This document shows positions 7,958 to 16,980 of a stretch of 64,000 nt of DNA, piece by piece. The translations under genes were made by a program, and so were the position numbers. Where the stretch lies: positions 1 to 64,000 of the forward strand of contig NZ_WMKA01000002.1 in assembly GCF_009711085.1 (NCBI RefSeq), given 5' to 3'. The notes under the pieces were generated by a model. The model was given only the letters and a program-made list of their open reading frames with translations, was not told the origin of the DNA and ran no database searches. This DNA comes from Cellulosimicrobium composti (GTDB taxonomy: Bacteria > Actinomycetota > Actinomycetes > Actinomycetales > Cellulomonadaceae). Within the stretch, counting starts at the first letter, position 1. Every line of letters begins with the position of its first letter.

Positions 7958-7993
7958 GAAGAGCCCGGTCGGCATCGGCCGGCCGGGCTCTTC
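7958..7993 (+). terminator. Hairpin between tRNA-Asp and tRNA-Phe
   Basis: A perfect 11-bp stem (GAAGAGCCCGG, 7958-7968, with its complement at 7983-7993) closes a GC-rich 14-base loop. It starts nine bases after tRNA-Asp and may terminate that transcript or act as a processing signal between the two tRNAs. Confidence 0.55.
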
Positions 7994-7999
7994 CCCCAT

Positions 8000-8072
8000 G
8001 GCTCTGTAGCTCAGTTGGTAGAGCGTTCGACTGAAAATCGAAAGGTCACCGGATCGACGCCGGTCGGAGCCA
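8000..8072 (+). tRNA. tRNA-Phe (anticodon GAA)
   Basis: Acceptor arms GGCTCTG and CGGAGCC, D arm GCTC-AGTTGGTA-GAGC, anticodon stem TTCGA/TCGAA with loop CTGAAAA (anticodon GAA), variable loop AAGGTC, and a T arm with TCGACGC. Discriminator A fits tRNA-Phe. Confidence 0.96.
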
Positions 8073-8077
8073 CCGAG

Positions 8078-8108
8078 AGACCCCCGTCCGGGATCCGGGC
8101 GGGGGTCT
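8078..8108 (+). terminator. Terminator after the tRNA cluster
   Basis: A 9-bp stem AGACCCCCG (8078-8086) pairs with CGGGGGTCT (8100-8108); the apical part CCGG-GAT-CCGG can fold further. It ends in TCTTCTGGTCT, a weak pyrimidine tract, right after tRNA-Phe. Confidence 0.7.
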
Positions 8109-8231
8109 TCTGGTCTCCCCCGACGCCGCCCCACCGCGCCGCGCGCCCCGGCCCACCGTCGGCCCCCGGGAAGTTGCGCGCCGCCGCGGGTCCCGGTTGA
8201 GTGGTGGGGTCACCTGCGGAAAGGCGGAGAG

Positions 8232-8654
8232 ATGAGCGACTGGATCGACGGGCGCATCCCGCCCGAGGAGCAGAAGCCGACGGTCGGGCAGCTCGTCGAG
8301 CGGCTGTCCGAGCAGGCGACCCGCCTCGTCCGGTCGGAGATCGCGCTCGCGAAGGCCGAGCTCGCGACCAAGGCCAAGCACGCCGGCATCGGCATCGGCA
8401 TGCTCGTCGTGGGCGGGGTGCTCGTCCTGTACGGCCTCGGGTTCCTCCTCCATTCCGCGATGGAGGGCCTGGCGACCGTGATGCCCCTCTGGCTCGCGGC
8501 GCTGATCGTGGGGCTCGCGCTCGTGCTCGTCGCAGGTACGCTCGCGTTCGTCGGCGTCAAGCAGCTGCAGCGCGGCGTGCCGCCCACCCCGACCGGCGCG
8601 GTCGAGGGCATCAAGGAAGACGTGGCGACCATCAAGGAAGGACTGCGCTCGTGA
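8232..8654 (+). CDS. DUF1469 (Phage_holin_3_6) small membrane protein
   Basis: A 140-residue protein with a charged amphipathic N-terminal third (LVERLSEQATRLVRSEIALA) followed by two transmembrane helices (about residues 55-75 and 85-110) and a short soluble tail. This matches the Phage_holin_3_6/DUF1469 family, common in actinobacterial chromosomes and despite its name not evidence of a prophage. The function is unknown; it is often next to a DUF3618 gene, as here, where the stop overlaps the next GTG start. The start has a GGCGGAGAG ribosome site. Confidence 0.85.
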   Translation: MSDWIDGRIPPEEQKPTVGQLVERLSEQATRLVRSEIALAKAELATKAKHAGIGIGMLVVGGVLVLYGLGFLLHSAMEGLATVMPLWLAALIVGLALVLVAGTLAFVGVKQLQRGVPPTPTGAVEGIKEDVATIKEGLRS

Positions 8655-8959
8655 GCGGATCCGACGGGGCTCCGACGCCCCAGCTGTCCCAGTCCCAGCT
8701 CGAGGACGAGATCGCCCGCACGCGGGCCGAGCTCGCCGGGACGATCGACGAGCTCACGACGCGCCTGGACCCGCGCGTCCAGGCCAAGCAGGCCGCGCAC
8801 CAGGCGAAGCAGGCCGCCTCGGACACGGGCACGTTCCTCAGCGGCGGCGGGCTGCCGGAGGAGGACCCGGACCGCTCGCGCAACGTCAAGCTGCTGCTGG
8901 GTGCCGTCGTGGCGGGCGCGGCGCTCGTCGCCGCGGCCGTGCTCCGCCGCCGGTCGTAG
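8651..8959 (+). CDS. DUF3618 domain protein
   Basis: A 102-residue protein that begins at a GTG overlapping the previous stop (GTGA). The N-terminus carries the DUF3618 signature LEDEIARTRAELAGTIDEL, an amphipathic helix, followed by a Gln/Ala/Lys-rich linker and one C-terminal transmembrane helix (AVVAGAALVAAAVL) ending in RRRS. With the DUF1469 partner it probably forms a small membrane-associated complex of unknown role. Confidence 0.83.
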   Translation: MSGSDGAPTPQLSQSQLEDEIARTRAELAGTIDELTTRLDPRVQAKQAAHQAKQAASDTGTFLSGGGLPEEDPDRSRNVKLLLGAVVAGAALVAAAVLRRRS

Positions 8960-9070
8960 CGCGCCCTCGTCGGGGCGCGCACATCGGGCCGCTCGGCCCG
9001 TGTCTCTCTCCGCGCGGGCCGGTGACCGGCCCGCCGCGTCCTCCCCGTCCGCCGTCGCGCCGCCGCGCGG

Positions 9071-9095
9071 GCGGCGCGGCGCGGCGCGGCGCGGC
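9071..9095. repeat. Tandem GCGGC pentamer, five copies
   Basis: Five exact copies of GCGGC lie just beyond the bldC stop codon, in the convergent gap with the DUF3618 gene. It is a simple-sequence tract that could vary in copy number by slippage. Confidence 0.85.
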
Positions 9096-9098
9096 GGA

Positions 9099-9311
9099 TC
9101 AGGACTTGTCGGTGCCCTCGGCGGGCTCGCTCGCGGCGCCGAGGAGCGCACGCACCTCCGACTCGCGGTAGCGGCGGTGTCCACCGAGCGTGCGGATGGA
9201 CGAGAGCTTTCCGGCCTTCGCCCAGCGGGTGACCGTCTTGGGGTCGACGCGGAACAGGCTGGCGACCTCGGCGGGCGTGAGCAGAACCTCGGACTCTCCG
9301 TGCATGGACAT
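9099..9311 (-). CDS. bldC: BldC-family MerR-like DNA-binding protein
   Basis: A 70-residue protein made almost entirely of one MerR-type winged helix-turn-helix: LTPAEVASLFRVDPKTVTRW for the HTH and GGHRRYRESEVRALL for the wing. Length and sequence match BldC, a developmental and housekeeping regulator of actinobacteria that binds DNA cooperatively on direct repeats without an effector domain. ATG 9311 is chosen because AGGAGGAGG lies seven bases upstream; GTG 9314 and ATG 9305 are nearby alternatives. It is transcribed away from the DUF3073 gene. Confidence 0.9.
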   Translation of the reverse strand: MSMHGESEVLLTPAEVASLFRVDPKTVTRWAKAGKLSSIRTLGGHRRYRESEVRALLGAASEPAEGTDKS

Positions 9312-9708
9312 CACGACACCTCCTCCTGGTACGCGCTGGTCCGGCTCATGCCCCGGATCACGACGACAGCACGACGCCAGTACCCTCCATTGTCGCAGCA
9401 TGCGGATTTCGGGCGACTTGACGGACGGGTGAATTAGGCGGTCTATGGGTCGGAACGGCCGGATAGGCGTCCGTGCGGCATACGGACGTGTTCCCGACGC
9501 CGGCACGCGGGACCGCAACCGCCCGCCGGTCCCTCGGCGCGTGGAGACTCTGTGACGACAGGCACGTCCGGGGCTCCGGCCGGGCTCCTGAGTGGATGGA
9601 ATAGGCCCGGACCATGTACCGTTGGACCCTGAACAGACGAAACTACACCCCGGGGCCGCACGTCTGAGCACGTAGCCGCCCCGCTTCTACGTTGAGGGGG
9701 TCGGAGCC
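9312..9708. other. 397-bp divergent intergenic region between bldC and the DUF3073 gene
   Basis: This gap holds the promoters of both flanking genes and no coding potential I can support. It is noticeably less GC-rich around 9390-9480 than its surroundings, consistent with regulatory DNA for bldC. The rightward promoter is listed separately. Confidence 0.6.
9622..9649 (+). promoter_or_regulatory. Candidate sigma-70-type promoter for the DUF3073 gene
   Basis: TTGGAC (9622-9627) and TACACC (9644-9649) are separated by 16 bases and lie about 60 bases before the ATG. Confidence 0.4.
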
Positions 9709-9918
9709 ATGGGCCGCGGCCGTCAGAAGGCAAAGCAGACCAAGGTCGCTCGCGCGCTGAAGTACTACAGCCCCGAGACGAACTACAGTGCGCTCGAGCG
9801 TGAGCTCACCGGTCACAGCCACACGGATGTCGTGACGGACTCGCGCTTCGGCGCCGAGTCGTCGGACGACCTCGAGCGCTACGACCAGCGCTACAACGAC
9901 TGGTCCGACGACCGCTGA
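9709..9918 (+). CDS. DUF3073 domain protein
   Basis: A 69-residue hydrophilic protein with a basic N-terminus (GRGRQKAKQTKVARALKYY) and an acidic C-terminus (DDLERYDQRYNDWSDD). This arrangement is the DUF3073 family, conserved across actinobacteria and usually highly expressed; no function is established. The start is supported by a GAGGGGG/GGAG ribosome site. The basic N-terminal segment suggests nucleic-acid or ribosome contact, which is inference. Confidence 0.85.
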   Translation: MGRGRQKAKQTKVARALKYYSPETNYSALERELTGHSHTDVVTDSRFGAESSDDLERYDQRYNDWSDDR

Positions 9919-10151
9919 CGGTTCGTCGACCACCTCTCTTCCGCGGTCCCGCGGACGCACGACCCCGGCTGCGCCGTCGCCTGCCCTGCAGGCGGCGGCG
10001 CCGTCATGTCGGGGGCCGGTGACCGCGCCGCGAGCACGCGCCGACCGCCACCCTGCGCGTCCGCGTCGACCCGCGTCCGCGCCGACCGTCGTCCGCGTCG
10101 ACCGCTGAGCGCGGGGCGCGGGGCCGGCGCGACCCGCCGACCCCGCGGGCG

Positions 10152-11282
10152 TCAGGCCCTGTAGTCGCCGACGAGGCGCACGGCCCCGGCCTGGACGCCC
10201 TTCGTCCCCGCCACGAGGTCGCCGTCCGCGACGTCGGTCGCGGCCGCGTCGAGCGCCTCGACCGAGCCGAGCACCCAGGCGGGCACGCCCAGCGCCGCGC
10301 ACCGCGCGAGGGCGGCGTCGACGCCGTCCGCCCCGACGACGGCGACCATGCCGACACCGAGGTTGAGCGTGCTCTCGAGGTCCCCGCGCGGCACGTCGCC
10401 CAGCTCGCGGACGAGGCGGAACACCGGCGGGACGTCCCAGCTCGCGCGTTCGACTACCCCGACGAGCCCGGCGGGCAGCACGCGCGCGAGGTTGGCCGCG
10501 AGGCCGCCGCCCGTGACGTGCGTGAACGCGTGCACCTGGGCGGCGTCGTCCGCGGCGAGCGCCAGGCAGTCGCTCGCGTAGACGCGGGTCGGCGTGAGGA
10601 GCTCCTCGCCGATCGTCCGCCCGAGCTCGTCGACGTGGCGCTCGAGCCCCCAGCCGGCGTGCTGGAGCACCGCGCGCACGAGCGAGTAGCCGTTCGAGTG
10701 CAGGCCCGAGGACGCCATGGCGACGAGGACGTCGCCCGCGCGCACGCGGTCCGGGCCGAGCAGCGCGTCCGCCTCGACGACGCCGGTCGCGGCGCCCGCG
10801 ACGTCGTACTCGTCCTGGCCGAGCAGGCCCGGGTGCTCGGCGGTCTCGCCGCCGACGAGCGCCGTCCCGGCGACCTCGCAGGCCGCCGCGATGCCGCGGA
10901 CGATCCCGGCGATGCGCTCGGGCACGACCTTGCCGCACGCGATGTAGTCGGTCATGAAGAGCGGCTTCGCGCCCACCACGACGATGTCGTCCACGACCAT
11001 GCCGACGAGGTCGAAGCCGATCGTGTCGTGCACGTCGAGCGCCTGCGCGATCGCGACCTTGGTGCCGACGCCGTCGGTCGACGTCGCGAGGAGCGGGCGG
11101 CGGTAGGTCGCGACCTCGGAGAAGTCGTACAGCCCGGCGAAGCCGCCGACGCCGCCGAGCACCTGGGGACCGTGCGTGCGGCGCACGGCGTCCTTCATGA
11201 GCTCGACGGCCTTGTCACCGGCCTCGGTGTCGACGCCCGCGGCGGCGTAGGTGAGGCCCGTCCGGGGCGCGTCGGCAGTCAT
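10152..11282 (-). CDS. purM: Phosphoribosylformylglycinamidine cyclo-ligase (AIR synthetase)
   Basis: A 376-residue PurM that makes 5-aminoimidazole ribonucleotide from FGAM with ATP, the fifth step of purine synthesis. Hallmarks are the N-terminal TYAAAGVDTEAGD, the STDGVGTK nucleotide-binding segment, GFDLVGMVVDDI, and GGETAEHPG. The ATG at 11282 has GGAG eight bases upstream. It follows purF in the same direction with a 59-base gap, so the two are probably one transcript. The C-terminal tail is slightly longer than in E. coli PurM. Confidence 0.95.
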   Translation of the reverse strand: MTADAPRTGLTYAAAGVDTEAGDKAVELMKDAVRRTHGPQVLGGVGGFAGLYDFSEVATYRRPLLATSTDGVGTKVAIAQALDVHDTIGFDLVGMVVDDIVVVGAKPLFMTDYIACGKVVPERIAGIVRGIAAACEVAGTALVGGETAEHPGLLGQDEYDVAGAATGVVEADALLGPDRVRAGDVLVAMASSGLHSNGYSLVRAVLQHAGWGLERHVDELGRTIGEELLTPTRVYASDCLALAADDAAQVHAFTHVTGGGLAANLARVLPAGLVGVVERASWDVPPVFRLVRELGDVPRGDLESTLNLGVGMVAVVGADGVDAALARCAALGVPAWVLGSVEALDAAATDVADGDLVAGTKGVQAGAVRLVGDYRA

Positions 11283-11341
11283 CGTGTCGGCTCCAAGGGT
11301 TCGTCGCGGCGCGCGCGCCGGTGGTCGTGCAGGTGAGGTGG

Positions 11342-12889
11342 TCAGGGGTGCTGGAGTGCGCCGGAGCCGCCCGCGGAGACGGACAGGCTGCGCAGGCCGT
11401 CCTCGGGCGCGCCGAGCGGGAGCTCGGCCTGCTCGAGGAGGTGCTTGCCGAGCTGGTCGTCCGGCGGCAGCTCGATGGGGTACTTGCCCGTGAAGCACGC
11501 GGTGCACAGCTGCGACGACGGCTGCTCGGTCGCCGCGATCATGCCCTCCGTCGAGATGTACCCGAGGGTGTCGGCGCCGAGCGACTGGCCGATCTCGTCG
11601 GGCGACAGCCCGTTCGCGATGAGCTCGGCGCGCGACGCGAAGTCGATGCCGTAGAAGCACGGCCACTTGACCGGCGGGGAGCTGATGCGCACGTGCACCT
11701 CGGCCGCCCCGGCCTCGCGCAGCATGCGCACGAGCGCGCGCTGGGTGTTGCCGCGCACGATCGAGTCGTCGACGACCACGAGGCGCTTGCCGCGGATGAC
11801 GTCGCGCAACGGGTTGAGCTTGAGGCGGATGCCGAGCTGGCGCAGGGTGTCCGACGGCTGGATGAACGTGCGGCCCACGTAGGCGTTCTTGGTGAGGCCC
11901 TGCCCGAACGGGATGCCGGACTCGGCCGCGTAGCCCACCGCGGCGGGCGTGCCGGACTCGGGCACCGGGATGACGAGGTCCGCGTCGACGGGGTGCTCGC
12001 GCGCGAGCTGGCGGCCCATCTCGACGCGCGCGGCGTGCACCGAGCGGCCGTTGATCGTCGTGTCGGGGCGCGCGAGGTAGACGTACTCGAAGACGCACCC
12101 GGCGCGCTCGGCGGGGGCGAAGCGCTGCGATCGCAGGCCGTCGGCATCGATCGCGATGAGCTCGCCCGGCTCGACCTCGCGCACGTAGGACGCGCCGACG
12201 ATGTCGAGCGCCGGCGTCTCGCTCGCGACGACCCACCCGCGCTCCAGGCGGCCGAGGACGAGCGGGCGCACGCCCTGCGGGTCGCGTGCCGCGTAGAGGG
12301 TGCGCTCGTCCATGAAGACGAGCGAGAACGCGCCGCGCAGGCGCGGGAGCACCTCGAGAGCCGTCGCCTCGAGCGTGTGGTCGGCGTCGCCCGCGAGCAG
12401 CGCGGTGACGAGCGCGGTGTCCGTGGTGTTGCCGCGCGCGAGCTCGCCGCGACGCTGGCTGCCGTAGCGCTCGGCGACGAGGTTGACGAGCTCGGCGGAG
12501 TTGGTGAGGTTGCCGTTGTGGCCGAGGGCCACCGTCCCGGACGCCGTCGCGCCGAGCGTCGGCTGGGCGTTCTCCCAGGTCACGCCGCCCGTCGTCGAGT
12601 ACCGGCAGTGACCGACGGCGATGTGCCCCGTCAGGGCGTTGAGCGCCGTCTCGTCGAACACCTGGGAGACGAGTCCCATGTCCTTGTAGACCAGGATCTG
12701 CTCACCGTTGCTGGTGGCGATGCCGGCCGACTCCTGGCCTCGGTGCTGCAGCGCGTACAGACCGAAGTAGGCGAGCTTGGCGACCTCCTCGCCGGGCGCC
12801 CAGACACCGAAGACGCCGCAGGCGTCCTGGGGGCCTTTCTCGCCGGGCATGAGGTCGTGGTTGAGAAGTCCATCTCCGCGGGGGGCCAC
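11342..12889 (-). CDS. purF: Amidophosphoribosyltransferase
   Basis: A 515-residue PurF that commits PRPP to purine synthesis using glutamine. An N-terminal class-II glutaminase domain is preceded by a propeptide: the nucleophile is Cys24 in DACGVFGVW, exposed when residues 1-23 are removed. Downstream are ALQHRGQESAGIA, and in the C-terminal phosphoribosyltransferase domain the PRPP loop VVVDDSIVRGNT. Cysteines in the C-terminal part (YGIDFASR, AACFTG-like TACFTGKYP) fit the Fe-S-type enzymes. GTG 12889 is chosen since homologs begin at VAPRGDGLL; an open frame extends upstream but lacks similarity. Confidence 0.94.
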   Translation of the reverse strand: MAPRGDGLLNHDLMPGEKGPQDACGVFGVWAPGEEVAKLAYFGLYALQHRGQESAGIATSNGEQILVYKDMGLVSQVFDETALNALTGHIAVGHCRYSTTGGVTWENAQPTLGATASGTVALGHNGNLTNSAELVNLVAERYGSQRRGELARGNTTDTALVTALLAGDADHTLEATALEVLPRLRGAFSLVFMDERTLYAARDPQGVRPLVLGRLERGWVVASETPALDIVGASYVREVEPGELIAIDADGLRSQRFAPAERAGCVFEYVYLARPDTTINGRSVHAARVEMGRQLAREHPVDADLVIPVPESGTPAAVGYAAESGIPFGQGLTKNAYVGRTFIQPSDTLRQLGIRLKLNPLRDVIRGKRLVVVDDSIVRGNTQRALVRMLREAGAAEVHVRISSPPVKWPCFYGIDFASRAELIANGLSPDEIGQSLGADTLGYISTEGMIAATEQPSSQLCTACFTGKYPIELPPDDQLGKHLLEQAELPLGAPEDGLRSLSVSAGGSGALQHP

Positions 12890-13131
12890 GTACCTCAGTG
12901 TCCCACAGCAGGCACGCCCGGACCGAAGCGCGTGCTCAGGTGGACACCTGCGCCCGGCGGCGCCGTTCACGGTGGCGTTACGTCGTCCCAGCAGTCGGTC
13001 GGGGGTTTCGGAGGGTGGGAATGCCGCGCTTGAATCTCGACTTACCCGACCGCGGCAGTCCACTATCACGCCGCGGACCGGGACCCCGACCGCTCCCCCG
13101 GACCCTCCGGGCCCCGACGAAGGACGACACC

Positions 13132-14181
13132 ATGCGACGCCTCCGGACGACGATCACCCTCGCGGCTGCCGCGGCAGCCACCTCCCTGGTCCTCACCGCG
13201 TGCGCGCCGACCGCCGTCGACGGGTCCGGCGGCGACGCGGGCGGCGACGGCTCCGTCGAGCCCACGACGCTCTCGCTCGTCGGGTTCGCCGTGCCCAAGG
13301 CGGGCAACGACGCGGCCCAGGAGCTGTGGGCCGAGACGGAGGACGGCCAGGGCGTCACGTGGGAGACGTCGTACGGCCCCTCCGGGGACCAGAGCCGCGC
13401 CGTCGCGGACGGCCTCGAGGCCGACTACGTGCACTTCTCGCTCGAGGGCGACGTCACGCGCCTCGTCGACGCCGGGATCGTCGCCGAGGACTGGAACGCG
13501 GGCGAGCACCAGGGCATCGTCAGCCAGTCGGTCGTCGTGCTCGTCGTGCGTGAGGGCAACCCGAAGAACATCCGGACCTGGGAGGACATCGTCCAGCCCG
13601 GCATCGAGATCGTCACGCCCAACCCCGGCTCGTCCGGCTCCGCCCGGTGGAACATCCTCGCCGGCTGGGGCAGCGTCATCGCGAACGGCGGCACGGAGGA
13701 GGACGCGACCGAGTTCCTGCGGAAGTTCTTCACGAACGCCGTCGCGCTTCCCGGCGGCGGCCGCGACGCGACGACCGCCTTCACCGCGGGCACGGGCGAC
13801 GTCCTGATCTCCTACGAGAACGAGGCGATCCTCGCGCGGCAGAACGGCGAGACGTTCGACTACGTCGTCCCCGACCAGACGCTCCTCATCGAGAACCCCG
13901 CCGCGGTGACCGTCGACGCGGACCCGCGCGCGCAGAGCTACCTCGACTTCGTCCTCACGCCCGAGGGCCAGGCCGCGTTCGCGAGCAAGGGCTTCCGCCC
14001 GCTCACGGGCGACCTCGACGTCGAGGTCGAGGGCGCCAACGACCCGAGCGAGCCGTTCCCGGCGGTGCCGACGCTCCTCACGATCGCCGACGACTTCGGC
14101 GGCTGGCCCGCCGCGAACGAGAAGTTCTTCGGCGACGAGGGCATCGTGACGAAGGTCCAGACCGAGACCGGGAAGCAGTGA
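13132..14181 (+). CDS. sbp: Sulfate ABC transporter, substrate-binding lipoprotein
   Basis: A 349-residue solute-binding protein with a lipoprotein signal (hydrophobic stretch ending LVLTAC, Cys at about residue 24). The mature protein resembles Sbp/CysP: LSLVGFAVPKAGND near the N-terminus, TSYGPSGDQSR for oxyanion contacts, and NPGSSGSARWNILAGWG in the middle. It binds sulfate (possibly thiosulfate) at the cell surface and delivers it to the permease encoded next. ATG 13132 gives a normal signal peptide with an AAGGA site; an in-frame ATG at 13021 would add 37 atypical residues. Confidence 0.92.
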   Translation: MRRLRTTITLAAAAAATSLVLTACAPTAVDGSGGDAGGDGSVEPTTLSLVGFAVPKAGNDAAQELWAETEDGQGVTWETSYGPSGDQSRAVADGLEADYVHFSLEGDVTRLVDAGIVAEDWNAGEHQGIVSQSVVVLVVREGNPKNIRTWEDIVQPGIEIVTPNPGSSGSARWNILAGWGSVIANGGTEEDATEFLRKFFTNAVALPGGGRDATTAFTAGTGDVLISYENEAILARQNGETFDYVVPDQTLLIENPAAVTVDADPRAQSYLDFVLTPEGQAAFASKGFRPLTGDLDVEVEGANDPSEPFPAVPTLLTIADDFGGWPAANEKFFGDEGIVTKVQTETGKQ

Positions 14182-14184
14182 CCC

Positions 14185-15072
14185 GTGTCCCCGACCCTCG
14201 CTGAGCGACCGGGCCGGACCGCGCGCGAGCGCGGCCCGGCCCCGGCCGCGCCCGCCCGCCGCCGACGCCGGACGCCGAACGGCCCCTACCGCCTCACCGC
14301 GACCTCCGGGCTCGGGCTCGGCGTGGCGCTCCTGTGGTTCTCCGCGCTCGCACTCGTCCCGCTCCTCGCGGTGCTCGTCGAGACGTCGGCCGGCGGGTGG
14401 CCCGCGTTCGTCGCCGCGGTCACGCAGCCCCAGACCGCAGCCGCCCTGACCCTCACCGTGACGCAGGCGCTCGCCGTGACGGCCGTGAACGTCGTCATGG
14501 GCACGCTCGTCGCGTGGGTGCTCGTGCGCGACCGCTTCCCCGGCAAGCGTCTCCTCGAGGTCCTCATCGACATCCCGTTCGCCCTGCCGACGATCGTCGC
14601 GGGCCTCGTGCTGCTCGCGCTGTACGGGCCGTCGGGTCCGCTCGGGATCGACGTGGCGAACACGCGCGCCGCCGTCTTCCTCGCGTTCTGCTTCGTCACG
14701 CTGCCGTTCGTGGTCCGCAGCGTCCAGCCGGTGCTGGCCGAGCTCGACCGCGACGTCGAGGAGGCGGCGGCGTCCCTCGGCGCGACCCGCTTCACGACGT
14801 TCCGCCGCGTGGTCCTGCCCGCGCTCGCGCCCGCGATCACGGCGGGTGCGGCCCTCTCGTTCGCGCGCGCGATCAGCGAGTACGGCGCGCTCGTGCTGCT
14901 CTCGGGCAACCTCCCGATGCGCACCGAGGTCGGCTCGGTCCGCATCCTCAGCTACCTGGAGAACGGCCAGCCCGAGCAGGCCGCGGCCGTCGCGTCGGTG
15001 CTCCTGCTCGTGTCCCTGCTCGTCATCGCGACGATCCAGCTCCTCCAGCGAAAGGTGGCCCGCCGTGGATAG
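14185..15072 (+). CDS. cysT: Sulfate ABC transporter permease CysT (CysU)
   Basis: A 295-residue inner-membrane permease with six predicted helices after a basic N-terminal tail (PARRRRRTPNG). The ABC-permease EAA loop is seen as EEAAASLGATRFTTFRRVVLPAL, and the GALVLLSGNLPMRTE segment is characteristic of CysT. It starts at a GTG four bases after the sbp stop and overlaps cysW by eight bases, so sbp-cysT-cysW-cysA form one operon for sulfate import. Confidence 0.92.
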   Translation: MSPTLAERPGRTARERGPAPAAPARRRRRTPNGPYRLTATSGLGLGVALLWFSALALVPLLAVLVETSAGGWPAFVAAVTQPQTAAALTLTVTQALAVTAVNVVMGTLVAWVLVRDRFPGKRLLEVLIDIPFALPTIVAGLVLLALYGPSGPLGIDVANTRAAVFLAFCFVTLPFVVRSVQPVLAELDRDVEEAAASLGATRFTTFRRVVLPALAPAITAGAALSFARAISEYGALVLLSGNLPMRTEVGSVRILSYLENGQPEQAAAVASVLLLVSLLVIATIQLLQRKVARRG

Positions 15073-15928
15073 CTCTCCCTGGGTGCGCCGCACGCTGCGC
15101 GCCGTCGTGGTCGTCTACCTCGTGCTGCTCGTCGGCTGGCCCGTCTCGCTCGTGGCGAAGAACGCGTTCGCGGACGGCCTCGAGACGTTCCAGCGTGCGT
15201 TCGCCGACCCCTCGGTCCTGTTCGCGCTCCAGCTCACCGCGGCGGTCGCGGTGCAGGTCGTGCTCCTCAGCACCGTGTTCGGCGTCGGGATCTCGTTGCT
15301 CGTCGTGCGCTACGACTTCCCGGGCAAGGCGCTCCTCAATGCCCTGCTCGACCTCCCGCTGTCCGTCTCCCCGATCGTCGTCGGGCTCGCGCTCGTCCTC
15401 GTCTACGGGAAGAACGGCTGGTTCGGCGGCGCGCTCGAGGAGGCCGGGTTCCGGGTGATCTTCGCCCCGCCGGGCATCGTGCTCGCGACGGCGTTCGTGT
15501 GCCTGCCGCTCGTGATCCGCGAGATCGTGCCCGTCCTCACCGAGCTCGGCACCGACGAGGAGCTCGCGGCGACGAGCCTCGGCGCGAGCCGGTTCCAGAC
15601 CTTCCGGCGCATCACCCTGCCGGCGATCAAGTGGGCCGTCGTGTACGGCGTCGTCCTCACCCTCGCGCGGGCGCTCGGCGAGTTCGGCGCCGTCAAGGTG
15701 GTGTCCGGCAACTTCGAGGGCCGCACCCAGACCTCGACGCTCCTCGTCGAGCAGCGCTACCAGGACTTCGAGCAGGGCACGGCGTACGCCGTCGCGTTCC
15801 TCCTCGCGTCCGTGTCCGTCGCGTGCATCGTCGCGGTCACCCTCCTGCGGTCCGACGACGCCGCCCCGGCCCGCCGCCCGGCCCGTCCTGCCACCCGCCC
15901 CGCCACCCCCTCGGAGGTCGACGCATGA
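15065..15928 (+). CDS. cysW: Sulfate ABC transporter permease CysW
   Basis: A 287-residue permease, partner of CysT. It has six hydrophobic helices, the cytoplasmic EAA loop [20 protein letters not shown], and the CysW-like stretch [20 protein letters not shown]. The GTG at 15065 overlaps the end of cysT by eight bases; the stop overlaps cysA as ATGA. A proline/arginine-rich tail (residues 265-285) is an addition of low complexity. Confidence 0.92.
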   Translation: MDSSPWVRRTLRAVVVVYLVLLVGWPVSLVAKNAFADGLETFQRAFADPSVLFALQLTAAVAVQVVLLSTVFGVGISLLVVRYDFPGKALLNALLDLPLSVSPIVVGLALVLVYGKNGWFGGALEEAGFRVIFAPPGIVLATAFVCLPLVIREIVPVLTELGTDEELAATSLGASRFQTFRRITLPAIKWAVVYGVVLTLARALGEFGAVKVVSGNFEGRTQTSTLLVEQRYQDFEQGTAYAVAFLLASVSVACIVAVTLLRSDDAAPARRPARPATRPATPSEVDA

Positions 15929-16944
15929 GCATCGAGATCCGCAACGTCCGCAAGACCTTCGGCGACTTCGTCGCGCTCGACGACGTCTCCGTGTCCGTCC
16001 CGACCGGCCGCCTCACGGCGCTGCTCGGCCCGAGCGGGGGCGGCAAGTCGACGCTCCTGCGCGTCGTCGCCGGGCTCGAGGTGCCCGACTCCGGCGCGAT
16101 CGAGATCGAGGGTCGTGACGCGACGAACCTGCCCGCACGACGCCGCAACGTGGGCTTCGTGTTCCAGCACTACGCGGCGTTCAAGCACCTGAGCGTCGCG
16201 CGCAACGTCGCGTTCGGCCTCGAGATCCGGCGCACGCCGAAGGCCGAGATCGCCGAGCGCGTGGACGAGCTCCTGCGGCTCGTGCACCTCGAGAGCTTCG
16301 CCCACCGGCTGCCGTCCCAGCTCTCGGGCGGCCAGCGCCAGCGCATGGCGCTCGCGCGCGCCCTCGCGATCCGCCCGAGCGTGCTGCTGCTCGACGAGCC
16401 GTTCGGCGCGCTCGACGCCAAGGTCCGCAAGGAGCTGCGCGACTGGCTGCGCCGCCTGCACGACGAGATCCCCGTGACGACCGTCTTCGTCACGCACGAC
16501 CAGGAGGAGGCGCTCGAGGTCGCGGACGAGATCGTCGTCGTCAACGAGGGTCGCATCGAGCAGGTCGGCACGCCCGACGACCTCTACGACCGTCCCGCGA
16601 ACGACTTCGTCATGGGTTTCCTCGGCCCGGTCACGCGGCTCGGCGGCGTCCTCGTGCGCCCGCACGACGTGCACGTCGAGGTGCTGGCCAGCGTCCCGGC
16701 CTCCGACGACGCCTCGTCCCGTCCGGGTGGCCCCGTGACCGGGGTCGTGACGCGCACGACGCGCGTCGGCTTCGAGGTGCGCGCCGAGGTGAGCGCGGGC
16801 GACGAGGTCGTGTCCGTCGTCGTGACCCGCGCGGAGGCGCGCACGCTCGGGCTCGCGGCGGGCGTGGCCGTGCGGCTCGCGCCTGCCCAGGGCGCGCCGA
16901 CGGCCCCCGCGGCCGAGCCCGTCGCGGCGGCCGCCCCGGCCTGA
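15925..16944 (+). CDS. cysA: Sulfate ABC transporter ATP-binding protein
   Basis: A 339-residue ATPase energising CysTW. Walker A is GPSGGGKST, the signature is [15 protein letters not shown], Walker B is [12 protein letters not shown], and the H-loop is [24 protein letters not shown] marks the start of the C-terminal TOBE-like regulatory domain. The ribosome site GGAGG is seven bases before the ATG. It ends the sulfate operon. No SAM-IV riboswitch is visible upstream of sbp. Confidence 0.94.
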   Translation: MSIEIRNVRKTFGDFVALDDVSVSVPTGRLTALLGPSGGGKSTLLRVVAGLEVPDSGAIEIEGRDATNLPARRRNVGFVFQHYAAFKHLSVARNVAFGLEIRRTPKAEIAERVDELLRLVHLESFAHRLPSQLSGGQRQRMALARALAIRPSVLLLDEPFGALDAKVRKELRDWLRRLHDEIPVTTVFVTHDQEEALEVADEIVVVNEGRIEQVGTPDDLYDRPANDFVMGFLGPVTRLGGVLVRPHDVHVEVLASVPASDDASSRPGGPVTGVVTRTTRVGFEVRAEVSAGDEVVSVVVTRAEARTLGLAAGVAVRLAPAQGAPTAPAAEPVAAAAPA

Positions 16945-16980
16945 CCCTCGGGCGACGTCGCGCTCGCCTATCCTGCCCCG

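Noticed and set aside
8232-8959. A prophage or integrated element next to the tRNA cluster, suggested by a holin-family protein
   Set aside because: There is no integrase, no repeated tRNA end as an attachment site and no phage gene. DUF1469 proteins are ordinary in actinobacterial chromosomes.
9919-10151. A small gene or RNA in the gap between the DUF3073 gene and purM
   Set aside because: The gap holds GC-rich hairpins and imperfect GTCCGCGTCGACC-like repeats but no ribosome site with a plausible ORF; it is probably the shared terminator region.
13021-13131. An N-terminal extension of the sulfate-binding protein from ATG 13021, which has a good GGAGG site
   Set aside because: It would place 37 Pro/Arg-rich residues before a normal lipoprotein signal, which would stop export. 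The ATG at 13132 gives the standard signal length.
12890-13131. A SAM riboswitch upstream of the sulfate transporter
   Set aside because: None of the invariant SAM-IV segments (CCAAGCCCCGGCT, GGCAACCC) occurs there.
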